Of a stretch of 64,000 bases of DNA, positions 32,831 to 44,221 are shown in pieces. Every line of letters begins with the position of its first letter. Within the stretch, counting starts at the first letter, position 1. A program made the position numbers and the translations under genes. Origin of the DNA: Lotus japonicus. Lineage: Eukaryota; Streptophyta; Magnoliopsida; Fabales; Fabaceae. The stretch covers positions 25,116,223 to 25,180,222 of the forward strand of contig NC_080046.1 of assembly GCF_012489685.1 (NCBI RefSeq). Reading direction: 5' to 3'. The notes under the pieces were generated by a model. It made no database searches. It saw only the letters and a program-made list of their open reading frames with translations, and was not told the DNA's origin.

Positions 32831-33531
32831 GCATTGATGACTCGAAGAGTAATCGTGAGTGTTTGCACTCATTTTACGATTAATTGTATTTTGTCGCAGA
32901 ATCGACTTTTACCTTAGGGTAATCTTTTTAGAGACAATAAGTTAGTTAGAACACGTGGCGACGTGTCGAGTGAGGTCGGAGACGTTGTTTGGCTAATCAC
33001 TTTGCATTCATGCACTCATTTTGAGGTATTAACACGAGACGGACTTCAGACCTCGGTGGATTCCAAAATGGTCATAAGACCCAAATTTCCACGTAAGAAC
33101 ACTGCGGTGATTCTTAGTAGCAGACGGAAATGGCAGACCTTCGGGTTCACTGCTGATCTGACTACACTTTGTGTGGTGTAAGAGACACGCGAGCGGAAAT
33201 GGTCCCACCGTTGCTGGTGCTAGGATTGACTCGTTGATGCCCATCCGTTCCGGAATGCATTTGTTAACCGGCATTTCACTTCATGCAACATGCATACTGA
33301 CTTAGTCGCTGAGTGTGATTGATAATTGTTAATCCTATTTGATGCATGCTAATTGTTATTATCGTCTTTTATATTTATTGTGAACTGTACAACCCTAGGA
33401 TGCTATCTATAACTTATAAGCCTAAGTGGCTACTCCTTATCTTTACCTATTGGATTTATTATTTACATAATTCTTTGGAGTTGACCCTCGCGTCTTCTGT
33501 GTGTGCTTTGGCGGACTACGCCCTTTGTCAG

Positions 33532-33693
33532 ATGTCCATGGCGGACTGATTCACGATGGTTCACCCTTCGGGGGGAACTAGGTTCGAGATGCCGGAACAG
33601 GAGCGCATCGCGGTAGCAAGAGGAGGACGGAAGGTGTACATAGACTTGGTTGTTCTGGATTCAGATTCGGACGACTATCACGCTAGCACGTAG
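33532..33693 (+). pseudogene. Relic of the LTR-encoded small ORF
   Basis: Reads MSMAD, stop, FTMVHPSGGTRFEMPEQERI, RGGRKVYIDLVVLDSDSDD and stops at 33693. The beginning equals that of the ORF at 58127 (MSMADWFSTVSPSGG) and the end its Asp/Ser-rich tail (TVDSDSDSESS); the ~150 residues between are missing. Equivalent relics occur at 1-112 and in the outer LTR (59400-59264 continuing at 55245). Confidence 0.65.
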
Positions 33694-34867
33694 TTCGGAG
33701 CGCTGGTGTGAGCTCCTCGAGATAGGATTAGTGTAGGAGTAGGGTCGTAGCTCTGATCGTCATTGTTTCTTTTGGGAACATGGTAGTTTCCCGCCGATAG
33801 CTTTTTGTGTGGTTTCTCTACGGAAATCACAGAGAGTTGGTTGGGCTAGGAGGTCTTCTTTTAGGCCGTTTGGGCTAACTCATTCTCATTTTTGAGGTTT
33901 GTGTTGCAGACACTTAACCTTTACTTTTGGTCTGTACATTTTGCCTACGGGCGTTACCTTCTGTTACTTCCCGTCACTGGAGGTTTACTCGTGACGTGGT
34001 TTGCTACTTACAGCGGGGGCTGTATTTATATTATATATTAGTTATGTTATCTTTTGTTGGGAGTTTATTTCTTTCAGTCTTTGGTTCTATTATCGGAAAA
34101 AAAAATTCACGTTTTTCCGCTTAAACTTTCTTTTTGGTTACTAAAGTGACGCCACCGAAATCGGGGTGTTACATTGGTTGAGACCTTTGATTCTTGCAAC
34201 TGGAACCTGTAGCCCTTGCTTGATTCTGGACCCAGAAGCCTTGCAATTGTCTTCTCAGTTATGATGATCCTTTTGCCCAGAATAAAGGATACTACTTGAT
34301 GCTCATTGCAATCAGCGTGTTTCCAGAAATCCTTCACCAGCTTATCTTACACAGGACCACTGATCCTTTGAAAATACCCTTCCCAGCCTTGTACTTGAAT
34401 CTCAGGACACAAGTCAAACCCATTTGCAGCAATGACATCAAAATCAAATCTCCATCCAGCAAGAAAATGGAGTTCTTCAGGAGCAAAGCAACAGGTGACC
34501 GCACATTGTCTCTGAGAAAGTGGGACAACATCCTCAGCATCTTGCACTTCATGTTGGGCACTCTTAGTCGAACGAGGACGCAGAACAGGACCCACTTGCC
34601 CTGTTGGAAGACCCACAACCATTTTGGGGAAAACTCTTCCATCGGCGGAATCAGACTTGTCACCGGAGTCAGCTCTTTCTTGATTCACCATTGTTGAGGA
34701 TGAAGGTTTGGGTAGAAGAGAAAGGGTCGAAAGCGAGAGAGAATTGAAGAAGATAAGGGTTTGGCAAAAGCAAGAGAGAGAAATTAAAACCGAAAGTGAT
34801 GGGAAACGTGTGTGCATAGTGGTTTTGAAGGTAACCATTGTTGATTAAAAAGCAAAGTGAAATCAAC

Positions 34868-35290
34868 GGTTAAAAATTAAAGACATCATTACAAACAGTT
34901 GATACACATATCACACGGTGGAGAGAAGCACATCTACACTCATTACAACAGATTGTCAGCACGAGCACAAGGAACGATGTATCATAGCAACTGACACACG
35001 TTTACTGTCTCAGTTTCAGAGTAAGCAGCTATGGGTACTTAACCTCTGATAGAGTTACCTTCTGAACTAGACATCTTCTGATAGAGAAGCATCGTAGCCA
35101 GAGGTTCTGATCCATCTTCATGCTGGACAAAAGTCCATATTTAGATTTTTCAGAATGAAATTAAATCTATCCTCTGCTAAGGGCTTTGTAAAGATAACTG
35201 CCCATTAAATCTATCATCTGCTAAGGGATTTGTAAAGATATCTGCCCATTGATATACATCAAAAACTGGGGTATACTCCCCCTTTTTGTC
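34868..35290 (-). pseudogene. Duplicated pol tail and leader joined to a polypurine tract
   Basis: From ~35290 (GACAAAAAGGGGGAGTATAC on the minus strand) the sequence passes into words of the pol C terminus (QWADIF..PLADDRF, itself duplicated locally) and then the same leader that follows pol at 39495-39110. This is the seam of a tandem duplication that placed a second pol tail plus envelope-like gene behind the first. Confidence 0.7.
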
Positions 35291-35538
35291 ATAAGCAAAA
35301 AGCTTGGGGTGTGAAAAACTTAGCTTGAAGTACAAGGTACTCCCCCGTAAGGAAGGACTAAGTTCAAAAAGATGGAGAATTAATTAATGATGAAAAAGAG
35401 AATAGCGGATTAAAGAGAGGAGTTAATGCATGTGTAGAACGTTTACCACCGGCCACGGGAGTAAAGAGAAGCGTCAGTTACCAAGGACTTACCCTCGAGA
35501 AACTGCAAGAGCAATAACTTCCGGAGAGAAAAGGATGC

Positions 35539-35548
35539 TTATATAAAG
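35539..35548 (+). promoter_or_regulatory. TATA box ahead of the rightward ORF at 35598
   Basis: TTATATAAAG, 50 bp upstream of the ATG at 35598, in a stretch without other TATA-like words. Confidence 0.5.
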
Positions 35549-35597
35549 CGATTAGGAGCACAGTAAGCTTCACAACAAGATTAATTCCAATTAAAAC

Positions 35598-35990
35598 ATG
35601 GCATCATACATGGTTGCATTAGAGGAGCTCAGGAAGAAGGCCTTTGAAGAAGATTTGTTCTTTAATGTTAGGCATCCAGATGGTTCAAAAACCATACATG
35701 AGCTTACCACATCGCTGCTGGAAAGGGATCTTAGTCCAGAGATGGAGAAAGATCTGAAGGAGTTCCTCTGCTACGTGGAGGAGATTCAGGAGCTGTGCAT
35801 GCTGGAGCTGGATCTGCTGGAAGAAAAGGAAGCAGTGGAAAAGACTCTGGAGACGATAGAAGATCGTCTGGAGAGGGAGGATCTGAGCAAAAGGCTTGGC
35901 AACATAGAGTACATGCTCGATCGTCTGGAGAAGGAAAGAGTGGAGCAGCGCCAAGAGTGTAGGAGAATGAGAAATGATCCTCCATTCTAG
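35598..35990 (+). CDS. Opposite-strand coiled-coil ORF in Sirevirus A, 130 aa
   Basis: Intact 130-codon frame (MASYMVALEELRKKAFEEDL..., ending RRMRNDPPF) running against the surrounding Sirevirus. It has a TATA box 50 bp upstream and AT-rich, poly-A-signal-like DNA downstream (TATATAAATAAAAG at ~36024-36037). Residues ~45-125 are a strongly charged Leu/Glu heptad pattern (MEKDLKEFLCYVEEIQELCM, LEEKEAVEKTLETIEDRLER) predicted to be a coiled coil. Element B has an intact ORF in the same interval between env-like gene and polypurine tract (51544-51975), but in sense orientation. A weak resemblance is visible between the two. Function unknown. Confidence 0.55.
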   Translation: MASYMVALEELRKKAFEEDLFFNVRHPDGSKTIHELTTSLLERDLSPEMEKDLKEFLCYVEEIQELCMLELDLLEEKEAVEKTLETIEDRLEREDLSKRLGNIEYMLDRLEKERVEQRQECRRMRNDPPF

Positions 35991-36190
35991 AGTTATGTAA
36001 ATGTATGATGTAATATGTAATGGTTATATAAATAAAAGATTTTTTTTTTCAAATATATGTTATGATAAATGCAAGAAGGAACATGAAATGAACAAGCACA
36101 TATAAAACATGGAAGCAAATATCTTAAAGTTAAGAAAACAAAGAACTAAAAGTTTATCAATTAAAAAAAAAACAATAGAGATCCTAAAAA

Positions 36191-39074
36191 CTAAGGTTTG
36201 GCAGTGCGACGCAGGAGCTCTTGAATTGCTTCATTCATGCTGAACAGGAGAGTCTCATGAGTGTTAAGACGTTGTTCCAAAATAGCAAGTCTGGAAGAAC
36301 ATGGCTGAGTAGAAGTAGATGGAACATCCTGAGCAGAGTGAGGAGCTTGAGTGGATTGTGAAGTAGCACTTGTGAAAGGCACTGGTGCAAGAACTTGACC
36401 TCTGAGAGCTTCAGCTTCAGCCTGTAGCCTTTCAACTTCTTTCAGTGCTTCTAACTTTGCATTTTCAATTTGTTCAGCTTCTAGGCGTGCAGCTTCCTCT
36501 TCTTGTTCTTTCTTCTTTCTCGCTTCCTCAATAGCTTCAAGTAACTCAACCCTTAGCTGTTGTTCAAGCATAGCCACTCTTCTGTTGAAACGCTGCCTAG
36601 CAGCTTCAATCCTCTGATCCCTTTCAGCTGTGAGATGATGCATCATGATAGGAACTTGAGCAATCATTCAATCACTCAGATGATTCCATTCTTCAGCAAC
36701 AGAGTCAGGATTCTCATGAAGGTCAATGTGACCTTGCACATTGCGAATCATTAATGATGCTTCATAATTAAACATACTGATGCACTCAAGAAGGGAGTTA
36801 GGTTTGAGATAGGTATAGGGAACAGGTGGGGGTGGTTACTGCTATTGGCTTCAGAAGCACCTTGAGGAAAACCAACATCTTAAGTTTGAACATTTGAATT
36901 GTTGATCTCAAGGTTAGGCTGAGAGGTTTCAACCTCAGGGTTTGGAGATCTAACCGAAGAATGATTAGAGACTGAGTTTTCTGGTTGAACAGGTTCTGGT
37001 TGAACAAGTTATGGTTGTGAGGGAAGTGTTGGTTGGATGGGTTGAGATGAAGGAGATGCTACATTCATAGGGACTACTGGAATGGGATGATCTGGATCAA
37101 CTAGACGTTCTGGTCTAGGTCCAGGATATCTCCTTGGGCTTGGAACGGTATGGTAGTACTCAGGAATTGCATACTCTTTTTCTTTCGCAATTTGATCAAA
37201 TTTGCGAATGGATTTAGAGTTATTGGAGGGTGAGGAGTCAGCAACATTTGTGGGAAAAGATACAGAGGGACAAGGAGTTGTATTTCTATATCGGTTGTTT
37301 TGCGGACCGGATGATCTGATGCTCTAAGGGCAAAGTGATCAGAGGTTCTGGGTTCATGTTGAGATTGTTCAGAAATAATAGGTTCAGAGGCTTGTGGGTT
37401 GTATTGAATGGTTATAGGTGACGTAGGTTCAGAGGGTCTTGGAGTCTGAAGCATATTCCAAAGAGGTGCTTCTTCATGAGAAGGTTGAAAAAATGAAGAT
37501 CTAGGTGAAGTGGGTGGAGAAGTGTTTTGTTCAGCTGGTTGAGACTCTTGAATAGAAGAGAGTGGGGTAGCAGTTCGGTTAAGAAGTGCAGAAATAGGGA
37601 GTGCATCAAATGCATTTAAATCATCATCATTAAATGCAATAGCAAACTTACTTGATGATCTCACTGCAGACCGAGTAACTCTGGCAGGACCCTCAGTTCT
37701 GGTTACTTCAACAGCTGGTTCCACACGGGTTGGCCTCTCCACTATTCTCACATGCTTCTTTGACTTCTTTGGTGGAGGAGGAGCATCATCATTATCACCA
37801 TCAGATGGAGCATCTGGCTTGGTGGGTTCCTCATGCTTCCTCTTAAGCTTGTCATTCTTCTTCTTCTGATCAACTCCATCAGAAGGATCAGACTCTTCAG
37901 AGGATTCCTCAATAATTATTTTTCTCTTCTTCTTCTTCTTGGGAGAAGAATCAAATTCTGGAGCTGGTGGTAAGGTTCTGAAGAACTCGTCCACATCTAT
38001 TTCATACCCTTGTTCCCTCAAGTCAGCTAGATAGTGCAAGACAGCAACTGGATCATCAGCTTGGGACCACAGAGGGTAATTGATTAGAGGGACTCTTCTC
38101 TGTCTGGCTTCATCAGAGGTGTCTTCATGAGCAGGTGCAACCTTTGTCTTGATCAATCCCATCTTCTTCATGGATGTGGAGGTGAAGACATCACCAACAA
38201 CAGTCGTCAGATCCTCTGTGCAGCCTGCCTTAGTCAGATCTTCTATCAACTTGCTTTCAATAAATAGGTCTGAGAGTAATCTTCCAAGGGAAATGTATCT
38301 GATAGCAGACTTTAGAGAAGTAGTTGTTATGGATTTCCTGATGCACTCTTTGAGGTAAGAGAACAAGAAGAAGGGAAGGCAGATCTTCTTGCGGTCCTGA
38401 ATGAAGAAGAGCATCACTTTCTGGCAAAAGTTGATGTAGTTAGGAGAGCTTCCCTTTGGCCTTTGATTGATGAAATGAAGCAGAATCTTGTGCCAAATCC
38501 TCAGCTTAGGATGGAGTTCTACTACTTTGTAGTCACTCTTGCCTGACTTATAGTTTGTGTAAAGAGCTTTGTTGGTTTCTTCTTTGGTCTTGGGTTTCAC
38601 CTTTGATTCCGTCAGTTGGAATCTGTAGCCTGTGCCAGTGTTCTCACCCAGAAGATCAACAATCGATTTCTCCCAGATGATGATTCTTCTGCCAGCAATG
38701 TAGGAAACCACTTGGTTATCATCACAATCGGCATGTTTCCAGAATTCCTTTACCAACTTGATGTAAACTAGACCACGAAGCCTGTTGAAATATTCTTCCC
38801 ACCCTTGGGCTTGAACTTCAGGACGAAGATCATACCCATTTGCAGCAATGTTGTCAAGGTCGAATCTCCATTCAGCAAGAACCTGGAGTTCATCAGGAGA
38901 GTAGACACATGTAATGACATAGCCCCTTTGTGCGAGAGGAATCATCTGTCCTGTAGCTTGAGCTTCTGGTTAATTTCTCTGACTCGCAGAGCCCGATTGA
39001 CCGGTAATTTGACCTACTACCATGACAGGAAATCTTCTTCCGTCGATAGTTTCACCTCTGTTAGATTTCACCAT
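36191..39074 (-). pseudogene. First Sirevirus envelope-like gene (copy A)
   Basis: Start MVKSNRGETIDGRRFPVMVV at 39074; stop at 38971 region, then open for 614 codons (38945-37101). Blocks: SPDELQVLAEWRFDLDNIAA, QAQGWEEYFNRLRGLVYIKL, FWKHADCDDNQVVSYIAGRR, LHPKLRIWHKILLHFINQRP, FFLFSYLKECIRKS, DEFFRTLPPAPEF, then long Lys-rich and acidic low-complexity runs and Pro/Ser/Thr-rich tail. A further open piece (36667-36191) forms a coiled coil (RRVAMLEQQLRVELLEAIEE...) ending ELLRRTAKP. Frameshifts and stops lie between 37100 and 36670. It is the putative plant transposon/env-like ORF of Sireviruses, located between pol and the 3' end. Confidence 0.82.
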
Positions 39075-39494
39075 CTCTGAAGCGGTTGAAGGTTTGGGTG
39101 GAAAGGAAGAGGATGAATAGAGAGAGAGAGATCGTGGGGATTAAGGGTTCGCAACCGAAGAGAGAGAGAGTAAATCAGAAAGTGATGGAGAACGTGTGTG
39201 TATAGTGGGTTTTTGAAAATAACTGTTGTTGATTAAAAACAAGGTAAAATCAACGGTTAAAAATTAAAGACATCATAGCAACACATAACACACGATGGAG
39301 AGAAGCACATCAACACTCATTACGACAGACTATCAGCACGGGCAAAAGGAACGATGTATCATTGCTACTGACACACGTTTACTGTCTCAGCTTCAGAGTG
39401 AGCACCAATGGGTACTTAAACTCTGATGGAGTTACCTTCTGAACTAGACATCTTCTAGTAAAGAAGCATCATAGTCACAGGTTCTGATCTATCT

Positions 39495-42400
39495 TCATGC
39501 TTGACAAAAGTCCATATTCAGATTTTTCAGAATGAAATTAAATCTATCCTCTTCTAAGGGCTTTGAAAAGATATCTGCCCATTGATGGTCAGTATCAACA
39601 AACTTCAGAAGAAGTACGCCCTTCTAAACATAATCTATAATAAAATGATACTTTACCTCAATGTGTTTTTCCCTTGAGTGTAAGATAGGATTCTTACTCA
39701 GTGAGATTGCAGCAGTGTTATCACAATAGATTGGGATGTTGCTCTCAAGGATTTGATAATCCTCCAGCTGATGTTTCATCCAGAGCATCTGAGTGCTGCA
39801 AATTGCTGCTGAGATATATTCTGCCTCTGCAGTAGATAGTGCAATGGTTGATTGCCTCTTGCTTGCCCATGAGACTAAGTTGCTTCCCAGAAATTGACAA
39901 TTTCCAGAAAGGCTTTTTTTCTCTGTTCTATCTCCAGCATAATCAGCATCACAGTAACCAGAAAGCTTATACTCTGATGTTTTCTTATACATCAAGCCAA
40001 GGTTAGTGGTGCCTTTCAGATATCTCAGGATCCTCTTAACAGCAGTTAAGTGGGTTTCCCTCGGATCTGATTGGAAACGAGCACATAAATGAACACTAAA
40101 CAAAATATCTGGACTAGATGCAGTTAAGTATAGAAGAGATCCTATCATACCACGATAGAGCTTCTGAAAAACTTTACCACTTGCATCTTCTTTCTCCAGG
40201 ATGCATGTAGGATGCATTGGAGTCTTAGCAATTGTATATTCTGTCATGTTGAACTTCTTCAGAAGTTCTTTAGTGTACTTCCTCAGATGGATGTACGTTC
40301 CTTCTGGTGTTTGATCAACTTGTATACCACAAAAGTACTTAAGTTCTCCCATCATACTCATTTCAAATTCAGCCTGCATCATCTCAGAAAATTCTTTGCA
40401 TAAAGATTGATTAGCAGATCCAAATATAATATCATCAACATAAATTTGCTCAATTAAGATATCATCTTTGTACGTTTTGCAGAAGAGAGTTGTATCTACT
40501 TTACCCCTTACAAACTCATTTTCCAGAAGGAATGAGCTGAGTCTCTCATACCATGCTCTGTGAGCTTGCTTCAGACCATAGAGAGATTTCTTCAATTTAA
40601 AAACGTGGTCAGGATTCTGCTCATCTTCAAAACCTGGGGGTTGGTGCACGTAGACTTCCTCCGAGATGTAACCATTCAGGAAGGCACTCTTAACATCCAT
40701 CTGATGAAGGATTATGTTGTGATTCACTAAGAAAGAGATCAGCAGTCAGATTGCTTCTAGTCTTGTTACTGGAGCAAATGTTTCAGTATAGTCTATTCCT
40801 TCCTGCTGACTATAGCCTTGAGCAACTAGCCTTGCCTTGTTTCTGACTACATCTCCTTTCTCATTCAGCTTGTTTCTGAAAATCCATTTGGTTCCAATCA
40901 CATGAACACTTTGAGGTTTCTTGACAAGGCTCCAAACATCATTCTTGGAGAATTGATTCAGTTTTTCCTCCATTGCCAAAATCCAGTCTTTGTCTTGAAG
41001 AGATTCATCGATAGATTTTGGTTCAATTAAGGATACCAATCCCTTCAGACTTAGCAGAGTCTCTTCAGAGGGTCTGAAGGCTGATATGGTTCTGACTGGT
41101 TCATCTTTGTTACCCAGAATCAATTCCTTAGGATGAGCCGCAGTGATTCTGCTCTTCTTCTGAGATTGTAAATCAGAGGGACCAGCTTCTTCTGGTTCAT
41201 CTTGCTCTGGCTCATCTTCCTCTGGAGCTTTGTCTTTGTCAGGAACATTTATACTTAAATCTGCAAACTTCTCAACTAGCTTTGACTGATCAGAGTCAAG
41301 CTTATCATCAAATCTAACATGAATAGATTCTTCAATTGTTTTAGCATCAGTATTATAAAATCTAAAACCTTTAGATCGATCAAAATAACCAAGTAATAGA
41401 CATTTAGAAGACTTAGCATCAAACTTATGCAATCTATCCTTAGTGTTTAAAACATAACAAACACAACCAAAAGGATGAAAGTAAGAAATGTTGGGTTTTA
41501 TTTTCTTCCACAATTCATAAGGAGTCTTATTCAGAATTATCTCACAGAGATTCTGTTCTGAATGTAACATGCTGTGTTTACTACCTCTGCCCAAAAGTGC
41601 TTAGACAAGCCAGTTTCTTGGAGCATGGTTCTAGCCATCTCCTAAGGGTTCTGTTCTTCCTCTCAACAACACCATTTTGTTGTGGAGTTCTAGGATAAGA
41701 GAAATCATGTGCAATTCCATAGGAATCAAACAGACTCTCAAACTTGTCATTCTCAAACTCTCCACCATGGTCACTTTTGACATGCACAATCCTACAAGCC
41801 TTCTCATTTTGCACTTGGGCTATGAAGGTAGAGAACACAAAATGAGACTCATCCTTGCGGGATAGAAATTTTACCCATGTCCAACGGCTATAGTCGACAA
41901 CAATGACCATCCCATATCTCTTGCCACCTATAGACTCAGTTTTCACTGGTCCAAACAGGTCGATATGCAGAAGTTTCAACGACCTTGAGGTAGAGACAAC
42001 ATTCTTTGCCTTGAAAGGGACTTTTGTGAATTTGCCTTTCTGACATGCTTCACAGAGAGCATCTGAAGAGAACTTCAGAGTGGGTAAGCCCCTGACAAGG
42101 TTGAGCTTACTCAGTTGAGAAATCTTTCTCACACTGGCATGCCCTAACCGTCTAAGCCATACCCATTGCTCCTCATTAATAGAAAGAAGGCACTTCACAT
42201 TCTGAGATTCCAACTCAGATAATCTGATCTTATAAATGTTGTTCATCCTCTTGTTGTTAAACAGAACAGAGCCATCGATCTGACTTACAGCCCGGCAGGA
42301 TTTTTGATTGAAAATAACATCATAACCCTTGTCAGCTAATTGACTTATAGACAATAAGTTATGAGTTAAGCCGTCTACCAATAAAACATTATCAATGCAT

Positions 42401-42594
42401 GGACTACTATCAACACAAATAGTACTAGTACCAACAATTTTACCCTTCTCGTTGCCACCAAAGCCAACTTCGCCTCCAGGCTTAAGTTTTAGCTCTTGGA
42501 ACATACGCCTTTCTCTCGTCATGTGATGCGAGCATCCACTGTCCAGATACCATGACTGGTGTTTCAGTAGAGCTATTAAGGATATCTGCAACAA
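39495..42594 (-). pseudogene. pol: Sirevirus A pol (PR-INT-RT-RNase H)
   Basis: Protease DSGCSHH motif (WYLDSGCSHHMT), integrase zinc region (RRLGHASVRKIS..CEACQKGK), DDE motifs HIDLFGP, KSDHGGEFEN and PQQNGVVERKN, reverse transcriptase FLNGYISEEVYVHQPPGFED, SLYGLKQAHRAWYER and YVDDIIFGS, RNase H SGYCDADYAGDR, STAEAEYIS, YCDNTAAISLSKNP, and terminal DTDHQWADIFSKPL ending at 39495. Damage: frameshift near 41640, stop at 40746, stop at 39624. The catalytic residues themselves are retained. The frame overlaps the gag frame by about 110 nt at 42482-42594. Confidence 0.9.
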
Positions 42595-42903
42595 AGATAA
42601 TCTTATCCTTAGGTACCCACTTTTTGGGTCCTCTCTTGTTAGTTACCTCAGAGGTTCTGATCACTTTGGGTTTCTCAACGTGATAGTGTAAAGGAATTTT
42701 GGCATGATATTTAGACATGGAGACAATTCCCTTTTTGAGAGGGGGGTTAGCAACTTTAACATGCAATGGTTCAGGCAATATAGTACTGGAGGGTACAAAA
42801 CATTCATATAAGGATTTAGCCTTAGGCATAGGAGGCTCATTTATATTGGGTCTAGAATAGCCAATGTCATGCATTCCATTTCTGCTTACGCCATAGATCA
42901 TCG

Positions 42904-44144
42904 TGTAAGATCAAGGTTTGATCAGTGGTTACATCTCTATATTTTGATGATTACAATTAAGGTTTGTGATGATGAACAATTGTGGTACCCTAACATTTGT
43001 CTCTTTTAGTTGTGACAAACAGGTTCTGATTCTGGCCCAAGCCGATTCCTTCAGAAGATGAAGAACCAAGGGTTACTAAAAAGAGAGCTCTAAAGCTTAC
43101 CATGTTCGTTCAGAACAGTGGCAAATCCTTCAGAAGTTCTGAAGATAGAAGCTCTCAAGAGGTACTGAAGAACCGGAGTCAGAAGCTCTGAAGACCAGAG
43201 ATTCCAAAAGGAACGGTCCTGACAGTAGAAGACTCAAGTTCTGAAGACCTGTAAGAAGTTGGCTCTGAAGACCTAAGCTATTCTAGCTCAGACGTTCAGA
43301 AGTTCTGAGGAACTTGTTCAGAAGCAGAAGTTGCAAGGTCAGAGGATCCAAGCTTCCGTCTGACTCTGATCAGAAGCTTCACCAACGTTCATCTGAAGCA
43401 CTCCAGATCATAAGTCAGCTGGTGAAAGGACAGGTCACTGTCATAGTACACATCGTACAGTCTCAGGCTGTCTGCCCCCTACCTCGTTCAGCCTAGCAGT
43501 TTGATATTACAAGATTGCCACTCCAATGGGCAAAACCCTAGCAACGGCTACACCATATGCCTTGGAGTATATAAGGGCTGAAGAAAGAAGAAAGAAGCTA
43601 AGAAAATTTTCTGAAACCATTCAACTTATTCTAGCCGATCTCTTAGCAATATTTCTTCATTGTTCTTAAACATCTGAGTTTACCATTAGCTTTTCAGAAG
43701 CAATTCTTGTAAACCCAAAAGTCTTTACAAATACTTTGTAAGTTCCTTGAGAGACCAAGTTTGGTCGGATCTTGAGAGGACTAAATCAAGGTTGATTCAG
43801 TGTTTAGCTAGTCTTGAGAGGATCGGTAGATCAGCTTCTTAAGAGTATACTAGTGAGAAAATCAGTGTATTGTTAGTCACTTAGCAGGAAGCAAAGTGCA
43901 GTTGTAACACTCATTGATTTTAGTGAATTGCCTTCATCAGAAGAAGGAAGAAACCACCTTCACGAGTGGACTGGATTAGCTTGAGCTTTTATCTCAAATG
44001 AACCAGGATAAAATACTTGCGTGCTATACTTCATACCCTTCAGCACCTTGTTCTTATATTTGAGTTTGGAAAAAGTTCAAAAGTATATCTTTTATTTAAA
44101 AACTATATTCAAACCCCCTCTTTCTAGTGTTTTTCGCACCTTCA
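42904..44144 (+). repeat. 5' LTR of Sirevirus B
   Basis: TGTAAGATCAAGG to TTTTTCGCACCTTCA. It contains many GTTCTGAAGA / AGAAGTTCTGA words in the first 400 bp, and a TATA box at 43568. The last 50 bp match the LTR scrap of element A. Confidence 0.93.
43568..43574 (+). promoter_or_regulatory. TATA box of Sirevirus B 5' LTR
   Basis: TATATAA within GGAGTATATAAGGGCTG, a strong plant core promoter context, repeated at 53268-53274 in the 3' LTR. Confidence 0.75.
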
Positions 44145-44146
44145 AT

Positions 44147-44158
44147 TGGTATCAGAGC
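44147..44158 (+). other. Primer-binding site, initiator tRNA-Met
   Basis: TGGTATCAGAGC two bases after the 5' LTR. This is the complement of the 3' end of plant initiator tRNA-Met, used by nearly all plant copia elements. Confidence 0.92.
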
Positions 44159-44221
44159 TCCGGTTCTGATTTAAACACTTAACAATGATCAGTGATCCAG
44201 AACCTAGTGTGAAAAACAACG

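Larger units (their letters stand above)
30048..34173 (+). mobile_element. Solo chromovirus-type LTR, 4.13 kb, TSD TTGGT
   Basis: Begins TGTAAGACCCAAG, ends GAAATCGGGGTGTTACA, with perfect 5-bp duplications TTGGT at 30043-30047 and 34174-34178. Inserted in envelope-like copy C, plus orientation. Landmarks in order: AT-rich direct repeats (30795-30962), TATA-like CACTATATATATG (30976-30988), a GCGGCC-containing leader-like stretch (31047-), hairpin array (32581-32830), small ORF relic (33532-33693), poly-A run and terminus. No internal coding region. Confidence 0.92.
28869..34691 (-). pseudogene. Second Sirevirus envelope-like gene (copy C), split by a solo LTR
   Basis: Start MVNQERADSGDKSDSADG at 34691. 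Conserved blocks: PEELHFLAGWRFDFDVIAAN, QVQGWEGYFQRISGPV, a stop (34347-34349), KLVKDFWKHADCNEHQVVSF. It is interrupted by the LTR 30048-34173 (TSD TTGGT) and resumes with KEKVNMALYSTWKPGKNDCK, LRIWHKILLHCIN, another stop, then a 333-codon open part with LPYFIFSYLKECIKKS, KKKTKRKQVEASEE, acidic/basic low-complexity runs and SSKFVALSDDDLNFLNATLD. It aligns block by block with copy A (39074-36191) but ends early at 28869 because its 3' end is deleted. Confidence 0.82.

Noticed and set aside
43314..43496. 60-codon frame present in both Sirevirus B LTRs (also 53014-53196)
   Set aside because: Duplicate merely because LTRs are duplicates. It does not start with a favourable context and no relative was seen in element A.
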